Shown here piece by piece: positions 27,382-34,891 of a stretch of DNA of 64,000 nucleotides. Position 1 is the stretch's first letter. Each line of letters opens with the position of its first letter. The DNA is from Pontibacter sp. G13 (lineage in GTDB: Bacteria > Bacteroidota > Bacteroidia > J057). The notes below the pieces were generated by a model. It was given only the letters and a program-made list of their open reading frames with translations. It had not been told where the DNA came from and did not search any database. The stretch spans positions 868,001 through 932,000 of the forward strand of contig NZ_CP134696.1 in NCBI RefSeq assembly GCF_031851795.1. The letters are read 5' to 3'. Made by a program: the position numbers and the translations under genes.

Positions 27382-28617
27382 ATGTCCCACCCTTCCTCTC
27401 CCATCCTGATTGTCGGCGCTGGCCCCGCGGGATGCGCTTGTGCCCTGCAATTGGCTGAATTGGGCGTCCCCAGCATCTTGATAGATAAAGCCACCTTTCC
27501 GCGTGACAAAATCTGCGGAGATGCCCTTTCCGGCAAAGTGATCTCTGCCCTTCGCCATATCAACCCAGACATTCCCGCCCGGCTTCATGCATGGCAGGAC
27601 AAATCCCCCACATACGGAATCAGATTCACCTCTCCGTCAGGTGAACAACTCGATGTTCCATTCAAATTGAATAAACCAGATGCTTCCGTCCTATCTCCAG
27701 GGTTGGTGGCCAAGCGAATGCATTTTGATCAGTTCTTATTTGAATTGGCTCAGGAAGAACCCCTCATTCAAACTGTCGAAGGCTATTCAGCCAAAACCAT
27801 CCAGCGAACGTCTGAGGGAATCCAGATCTCAGACGGGGAACGCAGGTTTCAGGGCGCAGCAATCGTCGGAGCTGATGGCGCGCATTCGATTGTCAACAAG
27901 CAACTAGGGGCGATCAACTTCGACCGGAATCACCATAGCGCAGGTGTGCGGGCTTACTACAAGGGTATCACTGGATTTCATGAGGATCGGTATCTGGAGC
28001 TTCACTTCCTGAAAGATCTCCTGCCAGGCTATCTGTGGATATTCCCTCTGCCCAATGGACAAGCCAATGTCGGCCTCGGAATGCTGTCGGCAGATATTGC
28101 TCACAAACAGGTCAATCTCCGCAAACAGCTCTCACATTGGGTGGAAAACCATCCCGCATTGAAAGACCGCTTTGCCCAAGCTAAGCAGATCGGCAAGACT
28201 GTGGGATTTGGGTTGCCGCTCGGTTCCAAGCGATATCCACTCTCAGGGGACCGATTTGTGCTGACGGGAGATGCTGCAGCCTTGATCGATCCATTCAGCG
28301 GGGAAGGAATCGGAAATGCCCTGTATTCAGGCAGAATCGCCGCCCGGAATCTTGTGGCAGCGCTGGAAGCAGGGGACCTTTCCGCCAAACAACTCAACAG
28401 CTACGACAAGGAAGTCTACCGAAAATTGGGACCTGAGCTCAAGCTCGGCTACCAAATGCAGAAGCTGATCAAACGGCCCCGCCTATTTAATTTCCTCGTC
28501 CGAAAAGCCAACAAACACGAACAACTCCGTACGATCATGACCACCATGTTCGATGATCTTGAAGCGCGGGAGCAGCTCAAATCCTTTTCGTTTTATTGGA
28601 AATGGTTGGTTTCGTAA
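27382..28617 (+). CDS. Geranylgeranyl-reductase-family FAD oxidoreductase
   Basis: The 411-residue flavoprotein has the dinucleotide-binding GAGPAGCACALQL, the PRDKICGDALS block that follows FAD-binding in this family, IVGADGAHSIV, and LTGDAAALIDPFSGEGIGNAL. This matches the geranylgeranyl reductase / digeranylgeranylglycerophospholipid reductase group of the PHBH-like superfamily, whose members reduce isoprenoid double bonds. In Bacteroidota the substrate is usually unassigned. The gene ends two bases before the convergent next gene. Confidence 0.88.
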   Translation: MSHPSSPILIVGAGPAGCACALQLAELGVPSILIDKATFPRDKICGDALSGKVISALRHINPDIPARLHAWQDKSPTYGIRFTSPSGEQLDVPFKLNKPDASVLSPGLVAKRMHFDQFLFELAQEEPLIQTVEGYSAKTIQRTSEGIQISDGERRFQGAAIVGADGAHSIVNKQLGAINFDRNHHSAGVRAYYKGITGFHEDRYLELHFLKDLLPGYLWIFPLPNGQANVGLGMLSADIAHKQVNLRKQLSHWVENHPALKDRFAQAKQIGKTVGFGLPLGSKRYPLSGDRFVLTGDAAALIDPFSGEGIGNALYSGRIAARNLVAALEAGDLSAKQLNSYDKEVYRKLGPELKLGYQMQKLIKRPRLFNFLVRKANKHEQLRTIMTTMFDDLEAREQLKSFSFYWKWLVS

Positions 28618-28619
28618 GG

Positions 28620-29519
28620 CTATTGGGGAGGAATGTAGAGTGTCCAAAAATGCCAGTGTGGACGGGCAGGACTCAAGGGAATCCAATTCCCCTGCTCGGT
28701 CTGATATTCGAGGTCTCTGATGCTGATCTGAACACGAAGATATGAGCTGGAAATGGTGTCTATCTCTTGAATTGAATAGGGAAATGTCACATTCGTTTCC
28801 TGTAGGTAATCAAATCTCTCAATGGTACAATTGCGCCGCATCACCTCCAAATATCCTGCTCTCCATCTTCCTGAATGCGCGTACGCTGGCGTCAGCAAAA
28901 TATCCAGATGCAAGCCCTGCTGACCATCCAACACCTCGACTGGGCGTCCTGTCGAATCCAACAGCGTCAATTTCCACCTGCTGGAATCTTGTATCACCTG
29001 ATCTACCCGGTAGGGAAATCTGACCTCCGGGAATCCGAATGCCCAATCAAATGGATCCATGTGTTCCGAATAGCCGGAATCATTCCTCCATACCATCGAG
29101 TCCAAGGATAAGTTCATAGGCCCGCCCACCCATTCTGATTGCCAAGGTACCGTCCAATCCAAGGATTGGCCATTTGGAATCGCCAGTTGTGGTTCAGTCA
29201 TCACCATCTCCGCTCCTACCCGAAGTCGTGGGCGAAAGATTTGGACTTCGCCGGAAGAACCTTCAGTAGGTACATGGCTAAATCTATATCCTACAGACGT
29301 GCCTTCGCCGGGATGTTCTATGCCTCCGCGTGGGATCGTCTTGAACAATGAATCGCCCACAATCACGGCCATTTCGAGCTCCCAGCTAGCGCCTGAAATG
29401 TCCACCCCATCCTGCTCAAATATGTCTTCCCAACTTAGCTCCTGCCCTACCCCAAGGCCAGGCAGCAAGCAAATCATGATCAGCGCAATTCCTGAGACTT
29501 TCAGCAGAGAAACAGACAT
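28620..29519 (-). CDS. Exported hypothetical protein
   Basis: The 299-residue protein has a signal peptide ending at GVGQ (residue ~25) and a body made mostly of beta-strand-like segments rich in Trp and Arg. I recognise no family. It follows the methyltransferase gene by 12 bases on the same strand, though base composition suggests that gene belongs to the neighbouring AT-rich region. Confidence 0.68.
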   Translation of the reverse strand: MSVSLLKVSGIALIMICLLPGLGVGQELSWEDIFEQDGVDISGASWELEMAVIVGDSLFKTIPRGGIEHPGEGTSVGYRFSHVPTEGSSGEVQIFRPRLRVGAEMVMTEPQLAIPNGQSLDWTVPWQSEWVGGPMNLSLDSMVWRNDSGYSEHMDPFDWAFGFPEVRFPYRVDQVIQDSSRWKLTLLDSTGRPVEVLDGQQGLHLDILLTPAYAHSGRWRAGYLEVMRRNCTIERFDYLQETNVTFPYSIQEIDTISSSYLRVQISIRDLEYQTEQGNWIPLSPARPHWHFWTLYIPPQ

Positions 29520-29531
29520 AAAGATGAAATT

Positions 29532-30284
29532 TCAGGCTAGTCGCGATGCACCATGTTTCTGCGCATCTACGAAAAATATTAATTCCCGAATAAAGATCGA
29601 ATTTGACTGTTTCTTTTCCGATTCGAGTTTTTCAATCAGTTCAGCATTCAATTCATTTTCGGTGACGATCCCCTTGGCAACAAGTAAACCCGACAAGTTT
29701 TGCAAAAGCGGAATAAGGGACACCTCATTTTCAGGCGTTTGAACAATGGCCTCAGGTTTGATATTCCTCACAGAAATGGAATCATGATTGAAAATACTCC
29801 AGATCTCTTTGCCAATGGTTGGATTTCCTCCGTTGCTCTCCACTAATTTCCAAAACCAGCTATTTACTTCATGGTGCAATGGCATGTTCTCTTTGTCAAT
29901 TACGGAGGTTGAATCATGCTCCTGGAATCCCATAATTCCATTTGGCTTCAGATGATTCGCTAATTGTTCGATGGCCTGCCTGGGATTGGAAACATATTTT
30001 AACACCCTTCTACCGACAATGGCATCAAATTTTCGATCGCCCAATTTTACGTCCATTAAATCAGAAGCAAGGTATTCGATATGATGGAGGTTTTTAGCTT
30101 TTGCCTGCATCAATGCCGCGTTTAAAGCACGTGGGTTTGAATCCAACCCGACCACCTTGCCTTCCGATCCGACAATCTCAGCAAGCATTTCGGTCGTAAC
30201 TCCTCTTCCGCAGCCCACATCAAGAACAGTCATCCCTTTTGAAATGCCGATCTCCCGAAAAAAATCCTGGGTAATATCACTCAT
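29532..30284 (-). CDS. Class I SAM-dependent methyltransferase
   Basis: The 250-residue protein has motif I VLDVGCGRGVTT, an acidic end of strand 2 (VVGLDSN), a DAIVGRRVLKYV motif IV region and LKPNGIMGFQEHD. This is the UbiE/Methyltransf_11 type fold that methylates small molecules or proteins; the acceptor is unknown. It is the left-most gene of the AT-rich stretch. Upstream of it (minus strand) lies a short sequence with TATATTG as in the other intergenic segments of this region. Confidence 0.88.
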   Translation of the reverse strand: MSDITQDFFREIGISKGMTVLDVGCGRGVTTEMLAEIVGSEGKVVGLDSNPRALNAALMQAKAKNLHHIEYLASDLMDVKLGDRKFDAIVGRRVLKYVSNPRQAIEQLANHLKPNGIMGFQEHDSTSVIDKENMPLHHEVNSWFWKLVESNGGNPTIGKEIWSIFNHDSISVRNIKPEAIVQTPENEVSLIPLLQNLSGLLVAKGIVTENELNAELIEKLESEKKQSNSIFIRELIFFVDAQKHGASRLA

Positions 30285-30439
30285 TGATTTGCTGTATTAG
30301 GTGCCTACTATTCGATGGCCCTAACAATATAACAAGCACCATCAAAAATATTCAATGGCCTGATCTATCTACTCATTTCAAGACTCTCATTTTCCCCCTG
30401 TTGCAGAAAATAGCGGGGTAACTGATATCAAGAATAGTA

Positions 30440-31000
30440 TCATTTAATGATTTCATTTCGCCAATTATCTTTTTCTACTACCCGAACATTCTCTTTACCT
30501 TTTAATGAAAGCAAATATTTCCATAAATAGCTCAGTTCTTTGTCCAATGGATTCCCCATAAATGGGCGAATAATGATTGAATTACCATAATTTTGTTTCA
30601 ATTTCTCCGCACTATCATCTATCATGATAATTTCATTCATTGAATAACCCAATTTTTTTAATTTCTTCAATCGTTTGGTTTTCACATATCGGTCTAATTC
30701 CAAATCACGACGAACGGTACACTTTTCTGATCCCCAGATAAATTCCAACTTGATCTCTTCTGGAATTATTTTTTCAAGAACAGCTTCTATGTATGCCTCA
30801 TGAGCTGATGACCATATCCCTATTTCAAATTCCTTTGATAATTCCGTCACAAATTCTAGCAAAAAAGGACGCACATAGATTTTATATTCATACACCTCAA
30901 ATTCGGGCATGATTTCAAACTCGACTCCTTTTCTCGTTGCATGAATCAACGTCTCATCTAAATCTAGTACAATTAACAACTTTCTGTATTTAAAATTCAA
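30440..31000 (-). CDS. NIF/FCP1-type HAD phosphatase
   Basis: The 186-residue protein starts with VLDLDETLIHAT, the DxDxT/V catalytic motif of HAD phosphatases in its FCP/SCP (NIF) form. IGIWSSAHEAY, MIDDSAEK (second acidic motif) and IIRPF follow. This family is best known from eukaryotes, where it acts on the RNA polymerase II tail; bacterial copies are scattered and of unknown substrate. The gene is strongly AT-rich compared with the flanking chromosome, which suggests horizontal transfer. It has a homologous upstream segment shared with the next gene to the right. Confidence 0.85.
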   Translation of the reverse strand: MNFKYRKLLIVLDLDETLIHATRKGVEFEIMPEFEVYEYKIYVRPFLLEFVTELSKEFEIGIWSSAHEAYIEAVLEKIIPEEIKLEFIWGSEKCTVRRDLELDRYVKTKRLKKLKKLGYSMNEIIMIDDSAEKLKQNYGNSIIIRPFMGNPLDKELSYLWKYLLSLKGKENVRVVEKDNWRNEIIK

Positions 31001-31023
31001 AAATCATTCATAACTCATTTATT

Positions 31024-31115
31024 CCAGCAATATAGCGTAGATCCTCCAAAAAGATCCAATCAATCAAACTAGGCATGAAATGCCACTTCATCGAAGGGAT
31101 CTTTTACTTCACTTA
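31024..31115 (-). repeat. Upstream element of the array, diverged copy
   Basis: This segment lies directly upstream of the HAD gene. It shares CAGCAATATAG, CAAACTAG, ATCGAAGGG and TTTACTT in the same order with the element at 32684-32782. Where that copy has a CTCCG/CGGAG hairpin, this one has a GGCAT/ATGCC hairpin around GAA, so the stem is kept but its sequence differs. Confidence 0.6.
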
Positions 31116-31182
31116 ATCGTGCCATCTCTAAAGCACGACTATTTTTGATAGACACCATTCATTGAATAGGTTCTGCTTGCCC

Positions 31183-31217
31183 TGCCTTAGCGCTTAACCG
31201 GTGATAAAACCCGTTAC
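31183..31217 (-). other. attC-like end after the serine hydrolase gene
   Basis: Read on the minus strand, this starts in the stop codon of the serine hydrolase gene and runs GTAACGGG, TTTTATCA, CCGGTTAAG, CGCTAAGGC. It resembles the 3' part of integron attC sites (TTRARCGTTAGGC-type) and contains an AACGGG/CCGGTT inverted repeat. It is not a proven recombination site. Confidence 0.35.
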
Positions 31218-32659
31218 CTTTTTCGTAATGATGTCCGGTCAACTCCCTGTTCAGGTTGTTGTACTCTGTATTTCTCCACGTCTCCATGTTCGTCCAAAAT
31301 GAATTCGTAGGTCACTTTTGGCCTAAATCCATTTACTACAAATTTTGTATTTGCCTCAGGCATTAGCTCGAATTTCATGTCAGGGCTCATCACAATCCAA
31401 AGAGATTTGTCTTTAAACAAAATCTCGGTTTCCCTCCCTTTTTCGGAAATGTAGATGCCTGCGTATTTTTGTTGTATTTCGTCTGCCAATCTAAAGGCCG
31501 GGGCTACGGGTTGACTGTATAATATTCTCCGGGTATTTTCTGTTGGAATTCTTGTTTTTCCTGTACCATTACCATTGTTCTGAAGCATGATAATGGTTTT
31601 GTCTTTATCAAAATGTCTCTCGATGTAGGTAAGGTACCCATCCCAACTACCACTATGAGATGCAATGTTGCCGTAGTCTAGGTCGTCATTCAAAAACCAA
31701 CCAAATCCATAATCGGTATTTTCCCCTGAATCTAATGTCGGATTTGAAAAAATATGTTTGACGTCATTTTCGGAAAGGATTTCATTGCGTTTTATGGCTC
31801 GATCCCATTTGTATAAATCCGACGCCGTAGCGTACAATCTTCCTTGTCCGTATACGCCATCAAACGATTTTGCATAATCGCTCTGCCCCATATAAGCGCC
31901 TGTCGAGTCAATCGTATAGCCTAAAGCTAAATGGTCAATTGTTAAATCGTCTTTGTACACAAAAAGCACCTCGGTGTCATTCATTTCCAGAGGATCGAAA
32001 ATCTTTTCCTTCAGAAATTCACCGTATGATGTATGTGATACTCTCTCAATAATGGAGGCAAGCAAAAAATAACCTGTATTGCTGTAAGCCCAATTTTGGT
32101 TGGGTTCAAAATCAAGCTCAGGCTTTTCTTGAGCAAAAAGTTCAATTACATAATCGTTGGTTGCAATTCTAGACTTGTCTCCTTTTTCGTTCAGCAATTG
32201 CATATAGTCCGGCAATCCGGAAGTGTGATGAACAAGATGGCTGATGGTAATTCCTTCATAGAAGTCTAGCTCGGGAATATATTGAGCCATGTTGTCGTCA
32301 AGCGATAGCCTTCCATCTTTGACCAACAAATAAATAGCTGTGGCGGTGAATTGTTTCGTAACGGAAGCTAAATTGAACAAGGAATGCTTTGTGAGCGCTT
32401 CGTTCGTTTCCCGGTTTTCTATCCCATAACTTTTCTGAAGAATAATGGTGTCGTTTTCTGCGATGAGCACGTTCCCATTGAATTCTCCATATTTCAGCAT
32501 TTCGCTAAATAATGAATCTAGTTTTTGTGCCTTTTGAGTATGTGCTACATTGAGCTTTTCGGTCTCACTAGTCTGTTTGCAAGAAATTAACCCTATCAAG
32601 ATTAAAAAGGCGAAAAATATTTTTCTCATGCGTATTTTTTGCTTTGCGCTTGACTTCAT
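31214..32659 (-). CDS. Serine hydrolase, beta-lactamase class C-like lipoprotein
   Basis: The 481-residue protein has a lipoprotein signal (FFAFLILIGLISC), then a class-C beta-lactamase/esterase fold: SVTK (nucleophile Ser99, Lys102), YSN in NWAYSNTGY, and HSG in SHSGSWDG. A C-terminal ~130-residue extension follows the catalytic domain. Such enzymes are usually peptidases or esterases acting outside the cytoplasm; penicillin hydrolysis cannot be assumed. The Met at 32629 is an alternative start with a shorter signal. The gene is part of the AT-rich cassette-like array, with a homologous segment upstream and an attC-like sequence at its end. Confidence 0.88.
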   Translation of the reverse strand: MKSSAKQKIRMRKIFFAFLILIGLISCKQTSETEKLNVAHTQKAQKLDSLFSEMLKYGEFNGNVLIAENDTIILQKSYGIENRETNEALTKHSLFNLASVTKQFTATAIYLLVKDGRLSLDDNMAQYIPELDFYEGITISHLVHHTSGLPDYMQLLNEKGDKSRIATNDYVIELFAQEKPELDFEPNQNWAYSNTGYFLLASIIERVSHTSYGEFLKEKIFDPLEMNDTEVLFVYKDDLTIDHLALGYTIDSTGAYMGQSDYAKSFDGVYGQGRLYATASDLYKWDRAIKRNEILSENDVKHIFSNPTLDSGENTDYGFGWFLNDDLDYGNIASHSGSWDGYLTYIERHFDKDKTIIMLQNNGNGTGKTRIPTENTRRILYSQPVAPAFRLADEIQQKYAGIYISEKGRETEILFKDKSLWIVMSPDMKFELMPEANTKFVVNGFRPKVTYEFILDEHGDVEKYRVQQPEQGVDRTSLRKR

Positions 32660-32718
32660 ACCTGGCTACAAATAGTTTGGATCAGCAATATAGTATATAT
32701 CATCCAGAATTATCCATC

Positions 32719-32782
32719 CCACCAAACTAGTTGAGAGATATCTCCGCATCGGAGGCGTGAAAATCGAAGGGTTACTTTATTT
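32719..32782 (-). repeat. Array upstream element, copy B (64 bp)
   Basis: This 64-base segment is identical to 34596-34659 except for one base, in the same orientation. It contains a CTCCG-CAT-CGGAG hairpin and lies upstream of the serine hydrolase gene. The match to the diverged copy at 31024-31115 extends further left to about 32684. Confidence 0.85.
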
Positions 32783-32885
32783 CAGTTGTGGGTGTTGTCT
32801 CTGCGTATAAACTTTCTGAGAGACGCACTGAATATAATACTCTCACTGAAAGGGTGTATTGACAGAGTTTTCTGAAAATTCGCTT

Positions 32886-32916
32886 AAGGCGAGGCTGACA
32901 CACTTTTCTTAACATT
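32886..32916 (-). repeat. Array downstream element, copy B
   Basis: This 31-base segment matches 34839-34869 at 26 of 31 positions (shared AAGGCG.GG, ACACTTTTCT, AACATT). It lies just beyond the original end of the interrupted hypothetical gene, as the other copy lies just beyond the OLD nuclease gene. Confidence 0.7.
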
Positions 32917-32977
32917 CCCGCTCGGACGGATACTTTTTTGCTTACTTAAGATGGTGAATTAATAACTGATAATATTA

Positions 32978-33849
32978 GAGCGTGTTTTGAATTCGAAAGG
33001 TCTGGATATTAGAAAAATGTGAATCGGCCAACTAACTTTGAAGTTACCACACTAGAAAAGTTAGTATGCAAAAGCAATTTGCGGAATTGACCGATTCACA
33101 ATGGCAAGTTATCGAAAAGTTCTTGGATGTAGAGCGAAAGCGGAAAAACTGTCTCAGAACCATCATAAACGCCATTTTATGGATCACTCGAACCGGAGCC
33201 CAATGGAGGAACCTAGAGAGTAAATATCCACCATGGTCGAGTGTCTACTACTATTTTAGAACTTGGCAAAAGACCGGAGTCTGGGGCGAGATTTTGAAGC
33301 ATTTGGTTCAGTTAGAACGGGAAAGCCAAGGACGAAATGCCGAGCCTTCAGCTGTTGCAATCGATAGCCAAAGTGTGAAAAAGGTGAGCTTCATTTCAAT
33401 ATCCACAGGCATTGACGGCGGAAAACGTGTGAATGGTCGGAAAAGGCATTTGGCGGTGGATGTTCTTGGCTTGCCGGTTGGGATATATGTTGGTCCGGCC
33501 AACAATCACGATTCGGTAGAGGGCGTGGAGTTGCTTTGGCAGATAGAAAATGCTTCCCGGCGTGTAAGGCTGATTTCTGCCGACAAAGCATATCGGGGTG
33601 ATTTTGAGGAACTTGTAACAGGGATATACAATTGGGGGATGGACATTTCCCAAAAGCCTGAGTCCCAATCAGGATTTGTACCCCAGAAGAAAAGGTGGCA
33701 GGTGGAAAGATCCTTTGCCTGGCTGAATTTCTACAGGAGATTGACAAGAGACTATGAACGACTGCCTGAATCTTCAGTCCTTTTCATTCAGCTCGCTTTC
33801 TGCAGTATCATTCTGGCAAGAAGGTCAGGTTGAATTTCCAAACACGCTC
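32978..33849 (+). mobile_element. IS5/IS427-type insertion sequence, 872 bp
   Basis: The ends are inverted repeats beginning GAGCGTGTTT (left, 32978) and, on the other strand, GAGCGTGTTT (right, 33849), with further matches for about 18 bases. Both ends are flanked by TTA (32975-32977 and 33850-33852), a 3-bp target duplication typical of the IS427 group. One full transposase gene lies inside. The element sits in the 3' end of a minus-strand gene and appears intact. Confidence 0.92.
33066..33833 (+). CDS. IS5-family transposase
   Basis: The 255-residue protein is a complete DDE transposase of the IS427-like group: an N-terminal helix-turn-helix region (LTDSQWQVIEKFL, AILWITRTGAQWRNL), first Asp in AVAIDSQSVKK, second Asp in LISADKAYRG, and the closing QVERSFAWLNFYRRL with the catalytic Glu. 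It is in one frame, unlike IS427 members that need frameshifting. It catalyses cut-and-paste movement of its own element. The single intact frame and clean TTA duplications suggest recent arrival. Confidence 0.95.
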   Translation: MQKQFAELTDSQWQVIEKFLDVERKRKNCLRTIINAILWITRTGAQWRNLESKYPPWSSVYYYFRTWQKTGVWGEILKHLVQLERESQGRNAEPSAVAIDSQSVKKVSFISISTGIDGGKRVNGRKRHLAVDVLGLPVGIYVGPANNHDSVEGVELLWQIENASRRVRLISADKAYRGDFEELVTGIYNWGMDISQKPESQSGFVPQKKRWQVERSFAWLNFYRRLTRDYERLPESSVLFIQLAFCSIILARRSG

Positions 33850-34558
33850 TTAAATCTTTATTTTCATTCGAAATTTCATAACCCATTATACAATCCAAAG
33901 CCTTTTGTTTATATTCTTGGTCTTCAAATAAAAATTTTGTTCCATTAGCAAACTCGTCAAAGAATTCATTTTGAACAAGTGCTATTAGAGTTTCAATAAT
34001 AAATTTAGGACTGCAACTATCAATAGAGGCAAAAAAATACTTAAAAAGTGCCACAGATTCAGTAATTTGTCCATTTGGGGTATTCCAAGAAGTTAAAGGT
34101 TCGAATTCATATAGCCGTTTTCGATTTCTCATAGTGAACTCTCTTGAAAAATCTATACAAAAATTATAGACTACTTTATTTAAAGGGGTATCAAACTCAT
34201 ATAGTATCTCCAAGAAGGCAATCCCAATTTCTGAAAGCTTAACATTAGAAATTTCAGATGCCGATTTAATAGCTTGTGTTAACATATAACTTGACCATGT
34301 AGGATTGCTTGTGTTAAGTTCAAATAACAGTGGAATTAAACGGCAAACTAAAATACGTTCTTCTGATAAAAACTCAGTCTCCTTTCTTTTGATTTGAATA
34401 TCAACGGAATTTCTCCCAATATAATCAAGGATAGGCTTACAAAGAGCTTTATTTTTATTTGACATATTGTGTGCCAAGCCTAGTGTATCTTTTGAAAGGT
34501 TGCGATTAAGAATTAAATCTTTTTCACATATTTTAATAAAGGTATTTAAATCAATCAT
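33788..34558 (-). CDS. Hypothetical protein, 3' end altered by IS insertion
   Basis: The AT-rich gene encodes about 256 residues with no motif I recognise; helical segments dominate. The IS element at 32978-33849 interrupts it: from KDL onward the reading frame continues into the right end of the IS and stops at 33788. If the IS and one TTA copy are removed, the frame reads on from 32974 as ILSVINSPS and stops at 32946-32948. The native protein would thus have ended nine residues after the insertion point, so the present one exchanges a short tail for about 18 foreign residues. It may still be functional. A homologous upstream element precedes its start (Met at 34558; 34567 is an alternative). 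Confidence 0.72.
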   Translation of the reverse strand: MIDLNTFIKICEKDLILNRNLSKDTLGLAHNMSNKNKALCKPILDYIGRNSVDIQIKRKETEFLSEERILVCRLIPLLFELNTSNPTWSSYMLTQAIKSASEISNVKLSEIGIAFLEILYEFDTPLNKVVYNFCIDFSREFTMRNRKRLYEFEPLTSWNTPNGQITESVALFKYFFASIDSCSPKFIIETLIALVQNEFFDEFANGTKFLFEDQEYKQKALDCIMGYEISNENKDLRACLEIQPDLLARMILQKAS

Positions 34559-34595
34559 GCTCCACAATATTTATGGGTGTGTCTGGTGTTTCAGG

Positions 34596-34659
34596 CCACC
34601 AAACTAGTTGAGATATATCTCCGCATCGGAGGCGTGAAAATCGAAGGGTTACTTTATTT
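34596..34659 (-). repeat. Array upstream element, copy C (64 bp)
   Basis: This copy differs from 32719-32782 at a single base and holds the same CTCCG-CAT-CGGAG hairpin. It lies upstream of the interrupted hypothetical gene. Confidence 0.85.
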
Positions 34660-34710
34660 TATTCGTCAAAGACGGAATTGATACTCCTTAGAATTGATGC
34701 GTAATTCTTT

Positions 34711-34821
34711 TCAGTATGCTTCAACTGAGCGGAGCAATAACTCTGAGTAAGCAGTAGCTGTCTGTTCAATTTCTCGAAATTCATCTTCTTTAATTCTGTT
34801 GGAGAGGAACGGTGACGCCAT
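34711..34821 (-). CDS. Possible 36-residue ORF in the array spacer
   Basis: The frame begins with ATG right after the attC-like GTTAGGC motif, as first genes of integron cassettes often do, and encodes 36 residues starting MASPFLSNRIKEDEF, mostly helical and charged. I recognise no family. It could be a tiny gene, a degraded remnant, or chance. Confidence 0.25.
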   Translation of the reverse strand: MASPFLSNRIKEDEFREIEQTATAYSELLLRSVEAY

Positions 34822-34825
34822 TTTC

Positions 34826-34869
34826 AAGCCTAACGTTCAAGGCGCGGTTGGTACACTTTTCTGAACATT
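34826..34869 (-). other. attC-like site with downstream array element, copy C
   Basis: Read on the minus strand, 23 bases after the OLD nuclease stop, the sequence AATGTTCAGAAAAGTGT is followed by CCGCGCCTTGAAC and GTTAGGC. GTTAGGC fits the integron core site GTTRRRY, and TTGAAC fits the usual inner element. GTTCA near the left pairs with TGAAC. A full RYYYAAC partner was not found. Confidence 0.4.
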
Positions 34870-34891
34870 TCTTCTATTCGATCATAGTCGC

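Larger units (their letters stand above)
34568..34891. other. Array spacer between OLD nuclease and hypothetical gene
   Basis: This 324-base spacer holds the upstream element (34596-34659), the downstream element with an attC-like motif (34826-34869), and one 36-codon open frame (34711-34821). Apart from these I see no gene. Confidence 0.6.

Noticed and set aside
32719-34659. 64-bp direct repeats as att sites of a single integrated element
   Set aside because: The repeat also occurs, diverged, upstream of a third gene at 31.0 kb, and the IS in between has its own ends and target duplication; an array of repeated spacers explains the data better.
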